DNA of 18,542 nucleotides from Planctomycetota bacterium. GTDB lineage: Bacteria > Planctomycetota > Planctomycetia > Pirellulales > Pirellulaceae. The notes under the pieces were generated by a model, which saw only the letters and a program-made list of their open reading frames with translations, made no database searches and was not told the origin of the DNA. Position numbers and translations under genes: made by a program. The stretch spans positions 1 through 18,542 of the forward strand of contig JAJDEH010000437.1 in assembly GCA_029259935.1 (NCBI GenBank), written 5' to 3'. Shown here in pieces: positions 7,931 to 16,050 of this stretch (its first letter is position 1; each line of letters begins with the position of its first letter).

Positions 7931-8542
7931 TTAACGGCGAATTAGCCGCGCCGCCACGACAATGTATTCCAATCCGGAATACACCGTCGACAACACCGCC
8001 AGCCAGACAGATATCGTCAGCGTCCACACCAGCCAGGAGGGCGGCGCGGTGGGGTACATCAAAGCCACGAATGCCGCGCCGACCGCCACGCATTGAAACA
8101 CCATCTTCAGCTTGCCCGACATCTTGGCGGAAAAGTCGCCGCCGCTCTGCTCTATAAATCCGCGCATCGCCGTAACTAGCAGTTCGCGTCCGACCACGAC
8201 CACCGCCATCCAGCCCGTGATCAGGCTGTACCAGGGCAAGTGGTCCACGGCGTCTCCCCGCATCTCGGTGGCCAATAGAATAAACGTGCCGCAGATGATG
8301 ATCTTGTCCACAAAAGGATCCAGCATGCGGCCCAGTTTGGTGACCTGATCAAAACGCCGCGCCCACCAGCCGTCCAGCCAATCCGTCGACGCCGCGATCA
8401 CAAAAATGATCAGAGCCAGCCGATATTGATGCAGCGGCACCAGAACAAACACGACGATTGAAAGCACCAGCCGAGCCGCGCTCAACTGATTGGGGACGTT
8501 GAAGACCTTTTCGCCAGCCTGTTCGTTCGCACCCTCAGCCAT
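7931..8542 (-). CDS. pgsA: CDP-diacylglycerol-glycerol-3-phosphate 3-phosphatidyltransferase
   Basis: A 203-residue integral membrane enzyme of the CDP-alcohol phosphatidyltransferase family. PgsA transfers a phosphatidyl group from CDP-diacylglycerol to glycerol 3-phosphate, the committed step to phosphatidylglycerol and cardiolipin. The family signature is complete: D54-x2-D57-G58-x2-A61-R62-x8-G71-x3-D75-x3-D79, which binds the metal ions and the CDP moiety. Several hydrophobic segments flank it (about 21-52, 79-90, 98-125, 145-165 and 170-195). The ATG at 8542 is chosen over an upstream in-frame start at 8584 because GGTGGA lies about 7 bases before it and because it leaves a 13-base gap to the rimO stop. 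The order rimO-pgsA suggests co-transcription. PgsA rather than another family member is inferred from length and the N-terminal NVPNQLSAARL segment. Confidence 0.9.
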   Translation of the reverse strand: MAEGANEQAGEKVFNVPNQLSAARLVLSIVVFVLVPLHQYRLALIIFVIAASTDWLDGWWARRFDQVTKLGRMLDPFVDKIIICGTFILLATEMRGDAVDHLPWYSLITGWMAVVVVGRELLVTAMRGFIEQSGGDFSAKMSGKLKMVFQCVAVGAAFVALMYPTAPPSWLVWTLTISVWLAVLSTVYSGLEYIVVAARLIRR

Positions 8543-8555
8543 GATTCGTCCACCA

Positions 8556-9959
8556 TCATCCGCGCGGGCCGGTTGCCACGCCAATCAGATCATATTCCTG
8601 GGCCGTGACGATTTCGCAGGGCACGATGTCGCCGGCGAACAACTCATGCTCGCCGCCCGTTACATAAACAATTGCATCGACGTCCGGAGCGTCGGCTTGA
8701 GATCTTCCGACCCAGACGTTTTCTTCACCCTCCACCTCGCGGTCGAGTATTACGAGCTGTTCATTGCCGATCTGGGCTTGGCTCCGTTCGAACGCGATTC
8801 CTTGCTGGACTTCCATCAGTCGGTCGCGACGCTCGTTCTTGACGTCGTCCGGCAGTTGATCTTCCAAGCTGGCCGCCGGGGTATCGGGTTCATAGGAATA
8901 GGTAAAGACGCCCAGCCGGTCGAATCGTTGCGCTTCCACGAAGTCAACTAGTTCGTCGAATTGCTTGTCGGTCTCTCCCGGAAATCCCGTAATCAAGGTC
9001 GTGCGGATCGCCAGGTTAGTAATTTGTGCGCGAAGTTTTTCGAGCAAGGCCTCGGTCTGGGACCGTGTGACGCGTCGCGCCATGCGTCGCAACATTGTGT
9101 CATTGATATGCTGCAGCGGCATATCGAGGTAAGGCACGATCTTCGCGGATCGGGCGATCGTTTCGATCAACGCGTCGGTGCAGTACATCGGATAGAAGTA
9201 CATCAACCGAATCCACTCGATGCCGTCGACTTGCTCCAGTTGCAGCAGCAGTTCGTTTAGCCGCGGCTCGCCATACAAATCCATCCCGTAGTAAGTGGTA
9301 TCTTGAGCAACAATGATCAATTCACGCGTGCCACCGGCGGCCAGTTCTTCCGCCTCGCGAATAACTTCTTCGATCGGCTTGGTGGCGTGTTTGCCGCGCA
9401 TCTTGGGAATGGCGCAAAATGTACAAAGCCGATCGCAACCTTCGGAGATTTTCAAGTAGGCAAAATGCCGGGGTGTAATTCGCAGCCGGTCACGGTCGGG
9501 CAAGGCGCGAATGGGCGCCGGCCGAAATACCGAGCGCTGTTCTTCAAGCCGGCCCACCAACCGGTCGGCGACTTTGGTAATCTCTTCACGGCCAAACACG
9601 CCCACGAGCGAATCGATGTCCGGCCGCTGCTGAAGCAGATCTTCTTTTTGCCGTTCGGCCAAGCAACCCGACACGATCACGCCGCGCGTCTTGCCTTGCC
9701 GTTTCAGTGCCAGCATTTCGTCGATGGCCGAAAACGACTCCTCGCGCGCCTGCTCGATAAAGCCACAAGTGTTGACGACAACGAAGTCCGCGCCGTCGGG
9801 ATCGTCGATCAACTGGTAGCCGTCCAACTGCAACAATCCCAGCATCCGCTCGGTATCGACCAGATTCTTGGGACAGCCCAAACTGACGAAGGCGTAGGTG
9901 CCTTTGCTATCGGTATCCGTGTTGAGTTTGACGAGTTCCTGGGACAACTTACGATCCAA
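8556..9959 (-). CDS. rimO: Ribosomal protein S12 methylthiotransferase RimO
   Basis: A 467-residue radical SAM methylthiotransferase that adds a methylthio group to a conserved aspartate of ribosomal protein S12. The N-terminal methylthiotransferase domain has three cluster cysteines: C29 in [13 protein letters not shown]65 in NTCGF and C99 in VSGCLAERQ. The radical SAM cluster motif is C175-x3-C179-x2-C182 in [11 protein letters not shown]-terminal TRAM domain (about 395-460) completes the usual layout. The motif LGCPKNLVD separates RimO from the tRNA enzyme MiaB. The start is uncertain: the frame has only TTG codons (9959 and 9947) ahead of the conserved region; 9947 has a GGA 7 bases upstream and would drop four residues. 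pgsA follows after 13 bases. Confidence 0.95.
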   Translation of the reverse strand: MDRKLSQELVKLNTDTDSKGTYAFVSLGCPKNLVDTERMLGLLQLDGYQLIDDPDGADFVVVNTCGFIEQAREESFSAIDEMLALKRQGKTRGVIVSGCLAERQKEDLLQQRPDIDSLVGVFGREEITKVADRLVGRLEEQRSVFRPAPIRALPDRDRLRITPRHFAYLKISEGCDRLCTFCAIPKMRGKHATKPIEEVIREAEELAAGGTRELIIVAQDTTYYGMDLYGEPRLNELLLQLEQVDGIEWIRLMYFYPMYCTDALIETIARSAKIVPYLDMPLQHINDTMLRRMARRVTRSQTEALLEKLRAQITNLAIRTTLITGFPGETDKQFDELVDFVEAQRFDRLGVFTYSYEPDTPAASLEDQLPDDVKNERRDRLMEVQQGIAFERSQAQIGNEQLVILDREVEGEENVWVGRSQADAPDVDAIVYVTGGEHELFAGDIVPCEIVTAQEYDLIGVATGPRG

Positions 9960-10205
9960 GAAAAAAGAGGCGAAAGACCAGCGGGAGTGGGGGACGGAGC
10001 CCGTTCACACCTTAAAGTGGCGTGAAATCAAATCAGTCTAGTGTTTCTAATCGATTTGGTCCGATTTGGCGAGGGTGCCATGTGGGAAGCTTCGAGCGGT
10101 TGGCGGCCGTTTGAGAGGTCCGACGTGAGCATGAAAGCCGCTGAATCCAGGGTCTCAGCGTCTTTGTTCAACGGACCGCTGGTTGCTCGCGCGCGTCTTT
10201 CTGCG

Positions 10206-10227
10206 ATCCGCCGCGATCTTGGCGGAT
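10206..10227 (-). terminator. Possible hairpin terminator after the CocE-type hydrolase gene
   Basis: ATCCGCC (10206-10212) and GGCGGAT (10221-10227) form a perfect 7-bp GC-rich stem with an 8-base loop, 6 bases past the TAG stop codon of the leftward hydrolase gene. No T-run follows on the minus strand, so it is not a classical intrinsic terminator; it may instead protect the 3' end of the mRNA. The remaining stretch to rimO (9960-10205) holds no supported gene. Confidence 0.4.
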
Positions 10228-10233
10228 GCTGAG

Positions 10234-12087
10234 CTAGTCGGACGCGCTGTCTTTCGGAATTATTGGCAGCACGACATGCGATGGGCGTTTAGCATCGTGG
10301 AATATCGTCTGCTTTGCCGGGCTAAACCTTGTCGCCAATCCGATGTTGTCTCCACTAGAGTTGGGATTGCGTAAGTAGTAGGGATAGAAGCTGCTGGAGA
10401 TTTCGATGCGGATGCGGTGGCCGGCTGCAAAGACGTTTCCTGTTGGCCGCCAGAAATCGATCGTGTAATCATAAGACCGGTTCGGTTCGATCTTGGTCAA
10501 CTCATTGGAGTTGAAGGCACCATCACGATGAGGGTCGCGGTGGCGAGCCCGCATGATACCCTCCGCGAGGAACAGCGCTCGGCCATCGGGATGCACATCA
10601 GACAGCCGGATCATCCAGTCGGTGTCCGCGGCGCTGGTGGCGGCGAACAGCCGCGCGGTGATCGGTCCCACGATTTCGACGTCTTCGGCCAACTCGGATG
10701 TTTGGAACACGAGTACGTCGTTCCGTTTCGCCGAAGTGCTAATGTCGCGCGGACCGTCGATATGGCCGTTGGCGAAAGCGGCTGATGGCGTGGGGGACTT
10801 GGGGTCGTAAACGTACTTGTCCGCTGGTTCGGTTTGAGGCGGCTCGGTGGTCAGCTTTCCATCGCCGGCCGACGAGTTCGCTTTGCCGTCGCTGTGCAAA
10901 TAATACTTGGTGAATTGCGTTTGGGGCAGCGGCCAGTCTTCAGCGGCCCGCCACTCGTTGCGTCCCATTACGAATACGTGAACGGGCGGATCTTTCAGCA
11001 CTCCGTTGTCGACTTCCTTCAAATGATAATCGAACCACCGCAGCACGTAGCCGTCCCAATCGATGATCGCCTGCTCGCCAAAGTCAACTCCGGCCGCGGT
11101 TCGGTGACGATTGATGATGTGCTGCCAGGGGCCGATCACGATTCGCGGGCGACGCGCGGCGGGAGAGCCGCCATGCTGCTTCATGCCCAAATAGTTCGCC
11201 GGGGTCCCGGGGAAGTTGGCGTCGAACCAACCAGAAATCGCCAGCGACGGAACTTTCACGCGGGCGTAACTTTCAGGTGTTTGATACGCGATGCTACGCC
11301 AGTATTCGCCCCGGGCCGTGTTTTGCTCGATCCACTTTCTCCACCAGGGATTGGATTTGTAGTTTCGCGTTTTGTCGAAATCGATGTAGGGCAGCTTGCC
11401 GTACGCCTCCTCGCGATTGACTGCGAATCCGCCGTAAGCGCCAGGGCCGGCGCGATGGGGCTGTCGCGCGGACATCGTGCCCGCCCAGTCCATCATCCAG
11501 CAGACGAAGACGCCGTTTTGGTAGGGACAGTTGTAAAAGTGATCCGGCGGAGCGACTTCGGGCACAATCGCCTTGAGCGCGGGTGGCGTTTGCGAGGCGG
11601 TCCACCATTGCGTCCATCCCGAGTAAGACAGCCCATAGGTTCCCACATTGCCGTTGCACCATGGTTGTTCGGCGATCCACTGCACTAAGTCGTAACCATC
11701 GGTTTTGTGTTTAGGAGAAAACGGGTCCCACTCGCCGCCCGATTCAGATCGGCCGCGTGAGTCCGAATTGACCACCACATAACCGCGGGCGGCGAACTTC
11801 TTCGCTCGTGTCGCCTGCCCGTTTTTGTTGTACGGAGTTTGCAGCAAAATGGCGGGAAAACGCCCGTCGGCTTCCGGCCGAAAAATATCGACCTTCAACT
11901 TGATGCCGTCTCGCATTGGCGCATCAACATCGCGCTGCTCGGTAACGGCGTGCCGTGCGGCCGAGTAGTCGCCAGGCTGCGGCGGTTGAGCGGCGGTGAC
12001 GAGGGCGCTAGTGACGAGGGCGCTAGCCGCGATGAGGGTGAATGCGACACAGGTCACAAACTTCCGTGGGAAACGAGTTTTCGTCAT
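10234..12087 (-). CDS. Exported CocE/NonD family alpha/beta hydrolase (peptidase S15-like)
   Basis: A 617-residue hydrolase from the ATG at 12087, chosen because GGAG lies 8 bases upstream and a typical signal peptide follows (basic MTKTRFPRK, hydrophobic core to about 33, cleavage near TAAQ). The frame runs open to 12228, but that extension crosses a carbonic anhydrase relic and is not part of this gene. The alpha/beta hydrolase core carries the triad expected of CocE and X-prolyl dipeptidyl peptidases: S154 in GLSYSG, D289 in ISGWFDANF and H323 in GPWQHIIN. The C-terminal part (about 400-600) is the jelly-roll X-Pro C-domain, with LFLAEGIMRARHRD and GHRIRIEISSS. Members cleave esters, amides or X-Pro peptides; the substrate cannot be told here. 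The signal peptide holds a 15-bp tandem duplication. Confidence 0.92.
   Translation of the reverse strand: MTKTRFPRKFVTCVAFTLIAASALVTSALVTAAQPPQPGDYSAARHAVTEQRDVDAPMRDGIKLKVDIFRPEADGRFPAILLQTPYNKNGQATRAKKFAARGYVVVNSDSRGRSESGGEWDPFSPKHKTDGYDLVQWIAEQPWCNGNVGTYGLSYSGWTQWWTASQTPPALKAIVPEVAPPDHFYNCPYQNGVFVCWMMDWAGTMSARQPHRAGPGAYGGFAVNREEAYGKLPYIDFDKTRNYKSNPWWRKWIEQNTARGEYWRSIAYQTPESYARVKVPSLAISGWFDANFPGTPANYLGMKQHGGSPAARRPRIVIGPWQHIINRHRTAAGVDFGEQAIIDWDGYVLRWFDYHLKEVDNGVLKDPPVHVFVMGRNEWRAAEDWPLPQTQFTKYYLHSDGKANSSAGDGKLTTEPPQTEPADKYVYDPKSPTPSAAFANGHIDGPRDISTSAKRNDVLVFQTSELAEDVEIVGPITARLFAATSAADTDWMIRLSDVHPDGRALFLAEGIMRARHRDPHRDGAFNSNELTKIEPNRSYDYTIDFWRPTGNVFAAGHRIRIEISSSFYPYYLRNPNSSGDNIGLATRFSPAKQTIFHDAKRPSHVVLPIIPKDSASD
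11996..12025. repeat. 15-bp tandem duplication in the signal peptide of the CocE-type gene
   Basis: GTGACGAGGGCGCTA occurs twice without a gap, at 11996-12010 and 12011-12025. On the coding strand it doubles the pentapeptide SALVT in the hydrophobic core of the signal peptide, keeping the frame and lengthening the core by five residues. Confidence 0.9.
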
Positions 12088-12103
12088 GTTCGAGCTCCAA
12101 CTC

Positions 12104-12154
12104 TTACAGCGCGCGAAGGCGTCCGGTTTTGAGGTCATGGACACAGCCCACGAT
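12104..12154 (-). pseudogene. Relic of a carbonic anhydrase C-terminus
   Basis: On the minus strand these 17 codons read IVGCVHDLKTGRLRAL followed by TAA. They match the last residues of the intact carbonic anhydrase gene at 16051, IMGCVYDLETGRVRAL plus TAA. At DNA level 43 of 50 bases agree (12105-12154 against 16052-16101). Upstream of 12154 the similarity ends and an in-frame stop appears, so only the 3' end of a former gene copy remains. It lies just before the ribosome binding site of the CocE-type gene and overlaps the open extension of that gene in another frame. It is either a partial duplication of the nearby gene or a remnant of a lost paralogue. Confidence 0.75.
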
Positions 12155-12235
12155 TCTTTTCTAACTTGGTGTGGGCACGATTTCGCCCCCACAAGCCCGA
12201 TTTTGGGAAAACGTTTTGATTTTTTCATAGCCTCT

Positions 12236-12265
12236 GCGCGAAAGAGCGTCCATTCGCGGAGCGAA
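12236..12265. repeat. Short palindrome, REP-like candidate
   Basis: TTCGC-GGA-GCGAA at 12253-12265 is a perfect 5-bp inverted repeat with a 3-base loop, preceded by a related GCGCGAAAGAGCG. It lies downstream of the DUF3179 stop codon (12295) between that gene and the carbonic anhydrase relic. Its composition is like intergenic palindromes in planctomycete genomes, but that is from general impression and a genome-wide count is needed. Confidence 0.35.
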
Positions 12266-12294
12266 AGACGACACTTGCGAATCCCGTTCCGAGG

Positions 12295-13269
12295 CTACCG
12301 TGCGTGAAACGAGGACCATGCGTCCTTAAAGGAAACGATCGCGGGTAACGCCTTCAGGAATTGGCCGGCCAGCGGGCCCGACACGGCGCGGCCGGTCATC
12401 GGTTCCCAAACAGTTCCTGTTTCGCGGTCGGTAAGCCGCTCGCCGACCATCTGGAACGTCAGCACGCGGTCGCCGACCCTGCGGTCAAACAAGCGCGCCG
12501 TGACGCTCCGGCGTTCAAACGCGACAAGCACCGGCTGTTCGAGCCAGACGTCGTGCAACGCGGGATTGCGCATCAGCAAATCAAAGCCCCATGAATTGGA
12601 ACGGCCGCCGCCGGCGATTCCCAGTACAAACTTTTCAGGTTGCCGATAAAACTCGCGCCGATATTCGTTACTGGTCCGGCTGATCCACAAGACGGTGCTA
12701 TCGGGATGCTGAGTTCGCCAGGTTTGCCAGTCGGTCATCACTGACGGAATCTGTTTCATTTGACTGCCCTTCAACGGCCCCGACATGGCTTCGCCAAGCA
12801 AGTGGCTCCACAGGCTACTCGTCTCGCGGTCGTACATCACCAGGCTGCGGTTCCACAACATTCCCGACACACCCAACGTCAGTGTCCGGCCATCGACGCT
12901 GCTGGCATACACGATGCCGTTGTGGCACAAATGTCACCAGGTGGCAGCAATTGCTTGGCCGCCCAATTGGTCGTTGATGATTTCCCGGCTGGGTCCGGTC
13001 AGCATATTGATCGGATAAGCCCGCGACTCTTTCCCGATCGTCACGCCCAGCACCAGCTCGGAGGGGTTGAGCACGCGATTCGCTTCGCCGACCGGTTTCG
13101 TGGAAAAATTCGTGATCACCGGCTGCGCCGCCAGGACTCGCCTTGGCCGAAAGTCGCGTTCGAACGGCTGGGCAGCGACCGGATCACAAGCTACGCCCAT
13201 CGTGATTAACAAACCCAAGGCAATAACCCCTGTCGCCCGATGTCCGCTAGCAGATAATAGACCGAGCAT
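12295..13269 (-). CDS. Exported DUF3179 protein with in-frame TGA, probable selenoprotein (UxxC)
   Basis: Read through one in-frame TGA (12934-12936), this is an intact 324-residue DUF3179 protein. The ATG at 13269 has GGGAG about 6 bases upstream and starts a signal peptide (hydrophobic 12-28, cleavage likely after VAA near residue 33), so the protein is exported. DUF3179 proteins carry a C-P-L-C-type motif after a conserved N-D-x-x-G-G segment; here INDQLGG is followed by AATW, TGA (codon 112), H, L and C115. The TGA thus replaces the first motif cysteine. In the mature protein C115 is the only cysteine, so U112 and C115 would form the sole redox pair. Two internal halves each carry DRET...W...G-x-A-x-SGPL-x-G (about 147-168 and 281-302). 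If selenocysteine is not inserted, the product ends at 111 residues and the gene is a pseudogene. Biochemical function of the family is unknown to me. TGA is a normal stop elsewhere in the window (rimO, PiT, CPBP). Confidence 0.8.
12904..12918 (-). promoter_or_regulatory. Candidate bacterial SECIS hairpin downstream of the in-frame TGA
   Basis: On the coding strand, 15 nt after the UGA, GGCAU (12918-12914) pairs perfectly with AUGCC (12908-12904) around the loop CGUGU. The apical loop begins 20 nt after the UGA and has a G as its second base. From what I recall of the described bacterial SECIS model (short upper stem, a G among the first two loop bases, loop roughly 16-37 nt after the UGA), all conditions hold. 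The stem lies inside the coding region, as bacterial SECIS elements do. A competing stem, GUGCC-ACAAC-GGCAU, is possible but its loop would be only 10 nt after the UGA. Short stems like this also occur by chance. Confidence 0.55.
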
Positions 13270-13479
13270 CTTGCTCTCCCAGTAAAGAGTGGCTTGGCGG
13301 CACGCCTCAAGGGCGCGTGTTGATCCGACAGCATCCATCATTCAAGGAAACGCCGTTCGAGTCTGTAAAGAATGGCACAAAACACCCACTGTAGGCCGAT
13401 CGACATGCCTGGCTTCCGGTCTTGCGCGGCTCGGTCACATTGAACGGGCACGCGCTCGGCGAAAGCGACAGTGCCGCGG

Positions 13480-14346
13480 TCAAAACTGCTTGAAAACCAG
13501 TTGGCCGATGGTCAGCGCTGACACGATGACGAACAGTACTCCCAGCGACTTTTCGAGCGTGTGCTGCGAAATGCGCGTGGCCAACAGCGGGCCGAGCTGA
13601 CCGCCGATGACGACGCCGGGGGCGGTGAAGATCACGAGGTTCAGCACCGTCTGTAATTCGTCGCCGCCGGCGGAAAGGAACTGCACAAGATGGCCTGTCG
13701 CGGCCGACAGGGCCGTCAGTGCCACCGCAAAGACGCTCGTCGCCACGGCAACCTTGCTAGGAACACGACACCGCTGAAGTAGAAAGTAGCTGTTCAGTTC
13801 GCCCAGGCCCGTGGAAATCATTCCCGTGAAAAAGCCGCCAAGACTGGCTACGAGCATGCCCAGCGGTTTATTACACACCGTGTAGCAGAACTTTTCGCCC
13901 GTGGCGGATGTGATGCACGTCTCCGGGTTCTGGGTCGCCTGTTCTTCGTCGATTGCACTATCGAGCGATCGGATTTCTTCATGTTCCGGCGCTCGAAGTA
14001 AACTAAACGCCACGGCCAGCAATCCCATGCCGAGGATTGCTTTGAGGATGTCGGGCTCGATGTAATTGGCCGCGACCACGCCCACGATGGCCAGGGGAAT
14101 GGAAGCGGCCAGCATCGTGCCAGCCAGCCGGAAGTCGACCAGCCGGCGCCGCATGTACGCGGTCAGGCCGCTCGTGAATCCGAAAACTTCCGTGATCAAT
14201 CCCACGCCGATCGCGATTTCGGGCGGGAGCCGCAAGGCCAATAGAAAAATCGGAGCAAAAAACGTGGCACCCCCAACCCCGGACGCCATCGCGATGGTTG
14301 CAATCACCACGGAAATCGGAAGCATATACCAATACTCAAAACTCAC
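13480..14346 (-). CDS. TauE/SafE family permease
   Basis: A 288-residue multi-spanning inner-membrane protein of the TauE/SafE (sulfite exporter-like, UPF0721) family. These carriers move sulfite, sulfoacetate or other small organic anions. The protein shows the family's two-halves layout: hydrophobic segments with SGVGGATFFAPIFLLALRLP (22-41) and GVGLITEVFGFTSGLTAY at the start, and a second half with GGFFTGMISTGLGELNSYFL (170-189) and PGVVIGGQLGPLLATRI. The halves are joined by a hydrophilic loop (about 119-160) that holds C144, C154 and C158. A three-cysteine loop is not a general family feature and could bind metal or form disulfides. The GTG start at 14346 is supported by GGGAG 7 bases upstream. 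It lies 210 bases upstream of the DUF3179 gene. Substrate not determinable. Confidence 0.88.
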   Translation of the reverse strand: MSFEYWYMLPISVVIATIAMASGVGGATFFAPIFLLALRLPPEIAIGVGLITEVFGFTSGLTAYMRRRLVDFRLAGTMLAASIPLAIVGVVAANYIEPDILKAILGMGLLAVAFSLLRAPEHEEIRSLDSAIDEEQATQNPETCITSATGEKFCYTVCNKPLGMLVASLGGFFTGMISTGLGELNSYFLLQRCRVPSKVAVATSVFAVALTALSAATGHLVQFLSAGGDELQTVLNLVIFTAPGVVIGGQLGPLLATRISQHTLEKSLGVLFVIVSALTIGQLVFKQF

Positions 14347-14512
14347 CGAACAACTCCCGCTCTCGGCATCGTGCGTTGACGAATACGAACAGAAACAGCC
14401 AAAACACCTACATAGGTTCTGGGTTTTGATAACCGAAACGGCAACCGGCGTTCCCCAGCGTGCAGGTTAACAAGTCCAAACGCCAACTCGTATCGGTCCA
14501 GGCACGGACTCC

Positions 14513-15955
14513 CTAGAAGTTGATGTCGTCGGGTGTGCGGACGACCAGATTGCGTATTTCGCTCATGTCTTCCATGGCAAAGCGGATGCCTTCACGCCCC
14601 AGGCCGCTGTCCTTGACGCCGCCGTAAGGCATGTTGTCCACGCGCCATGACGGTACATCGCCGATGATGACGCCGCCGACTTCCAATTCGTCCCATGCCT
14701 TTTGGATCTTGTAGATGTCGCGCGTGAAGATGCCCGCTTGCAGGCCGAACGAACTGTCGTTGACCTGGTCGATCGCATCCTGAAAATTGCTGAAGCGATT
14801 GAGTACGGCGACCGGGCCGAACGCTTCCTGCGTGCATAGCGATTGATCTTTCGGGACATCTTCCAGCAGGGTCGCCGCGAGCATGGCGGCATCTCGTTTT
14901 CCGCCACAGAGCAGTTTTCCATTCGCCTTAACGGCGGACGTGATCCATGCTTCGAGCCGCATGGCTTCTTTCTCTGAAATCATCGGTCCGATAAATGTCG
15001 CTTCGTCCTTGGGATCGCCGGACACCAACGCCTTGGTCGATTCGACAAGGCGGTCGCGGAGTTCGTCGTAGATGCTGTCGTGGGCCAAAATGCGTTGCAC
15101 CCCGATGCAGCTTTGACCCGATTGATAGAACGCACCAAAGACGAGCCGTTCGGTCGCGTCCCGCAGGTCCGCGTCGGCGTCCACGATACAGGCTGCGTTG
15201 CCGCCGAGTTCCAGGACGACTTTCTTCTTGCCGGCGCGGGCCTTCAAGTCCCAGCCGACCGCCGGAGAGCCGGTGAAGCTAAGCAGCTTCAACCGATCGT
15301 CCGTCGTGAATAATTCGGCACCGTCACGGGGGCAAGGAAGAATCGAGAACGCGCCTCGCGGTAAATCCGTCTCGGCCAGGATCTCTCCGATCATCAAAGC
15401 GCCGATCGGCGTGCGGCTGGCCGGCTTCAAGACAAACGGACAGCCAACCGCGATCGCGGGAGCAACTTTGTGAGCTGCCAGGTTCAACGGAAAGTTGAAC
15501 GGCGAGATAAACGAACAGGGCCCGATGGGCACTCGCTTGAACATGCCGAAATAACCGCGTGCGCGTGGCGAGATCTCCAAGTTCATGACTTCTCCGCCGA
15601 CCCGCACGGATTCCTCCGCCGCAATGCGAAAGGTGTCGATCAGCCGCGACACTTCGCCGCGACTGTCTTTAATCGGCTTGCCGGCCTCGATGCACAGCGA
15701 CATCGCTAATTCTTCGGACCGCTCGGTGAACCGGGCCACGCAATGATTCAGCACGGCTTGCCGCTCGTACGGTGGCATGCGTCGCATCGGCTCGGCGGCC
15801 TCAACGGAAGCGGCGATCGCCTGATCAATCGTTGCGGCGTCGGCCAAGGCGACGCGTGTGGCAACTTCGCCCGTGTACTTGTCCGTTACGGCAAGATCCG
15901 TGTTTGCCGCGACGGGCTCGTTCGCAACGAAATATGGGTACGCTTCCTTTAACAT
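14513..15955 (-). CDS. NAD(P)-dependent aldehyde dehydrogenase
   Basis: A 480-residue cytoplasmic member of the aldehyde dehydrogenase superfamily, which oxidises an aldehyde to the acid with NAD or NADP. Key residues are present: N154 in ISPFNFPLNL, K177 in VLKPAS, the cofactor loop FTGS (227-230), the general base E249 in LELGG and the catalytic cysteine C283 in GQSCIG. The end (SWRVDNMPYGGVKDSGLGRE) is typical of the group including lactaldehyde, phosphonoacetaldehyde and non-phosphorylating glyceraldehyde-3-phosphate dehydrogenases. Which substrate it uses cannot be decided. The ATG at 15955 has a strong ribosome binding site, AGGAG 5 bases upstream. The carbonic anhydrase gene ends 95 bases before it and the TauE/SafE gene starts 166 bases after it. 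Confidence 0.95.
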   Translation of the reverse strand: MLKEAYPYFVANEPVAANTDLAVTDKYTGEVATRVALADAATIDQAIAASVEAAEPMRRMPPYERQAVLNHCVARFTERSEELAMSLCIEAGKPIKDSRGEVSRLIDTFRIAAEESVRVGGEVMNLEISPRARGYFGMFKRVPIGPCSFISPFNFPLNLAAHKVAPAIAVGCPFVLKPASRTPIGALMIGEILAETDLPRGAFSILPCPRDGAELFTTDDRLKLLSFTGSPAVGWDLKARAGKKKVVLELGGNAACIVDADADLRDATERLVFGAFYQSGQSCIGVQRILAHDSIYDELRDRLVESTKALVSGDPKDEATFIGPMISEKEAMRLEAWITSAVKANGKLLCGGKRDAAMLAATLLEDVPKDQSLCTQEAFGPVAVLNRFSNFQDAIDQVNDSSFGLQAGIFTRDIYKIQKAWDELEVGGVIIGDVPSWRVDNMPYGGVKDSGLGREGIRFAMEDMSEIRNLVVRTPDDINF

Positions 15956-16050
15956 TGAATCTCCTAGCGAGACAGTGCCTCGGACCGATACGAGCTATCG
16001 CTTGGACTCTATCACCCACTCCCGTGGATCGCTAAATCCGGCGACTCTCC

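Noticed and set aside
9303..10025. 240-codon open frame on the plus strand opposite rimO
   Set aside because: Antisense shadow of a gene with all six cluster cysteines.
10041..10232. 63-codon open frame in the gap between rimO and the CocE-type gene
   Set aside because: No ribosome binding site, no domain, unremarkable composition; the GC-rich hairpin of the hydrolase 3' end lies inside it.
10834..11688. 284-codon open frame on the plus strand inside the CocE-type gene
   Set aside because: Antisense shadow without family motifs; the minus-strand gene has the complete hydrolase triad.
12088..12228. N-terminal extension of the CocE-type protein up to 12228
   Set aside because: The extension crosses the carbonic anhydrase relic in another frame and precedes a normal signal peptide that has its own GGAG ribosome binding site.
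12295..12930. The part after the TGA as a separate gene starting at TTG 12930
   Set aside because: No ribosome binding site, and the start would fall inside the conserved CxxC motif of one DUF3179 domain; one gene with a recoded or mutated TGA explains both halves.
14347..14512. Gap between ALDH and TauE/SafE genes as a possible riboswitch or small RNA locus
   Set aside because: No conserved riboswitch core, strong stem or terminator was visible by eye.
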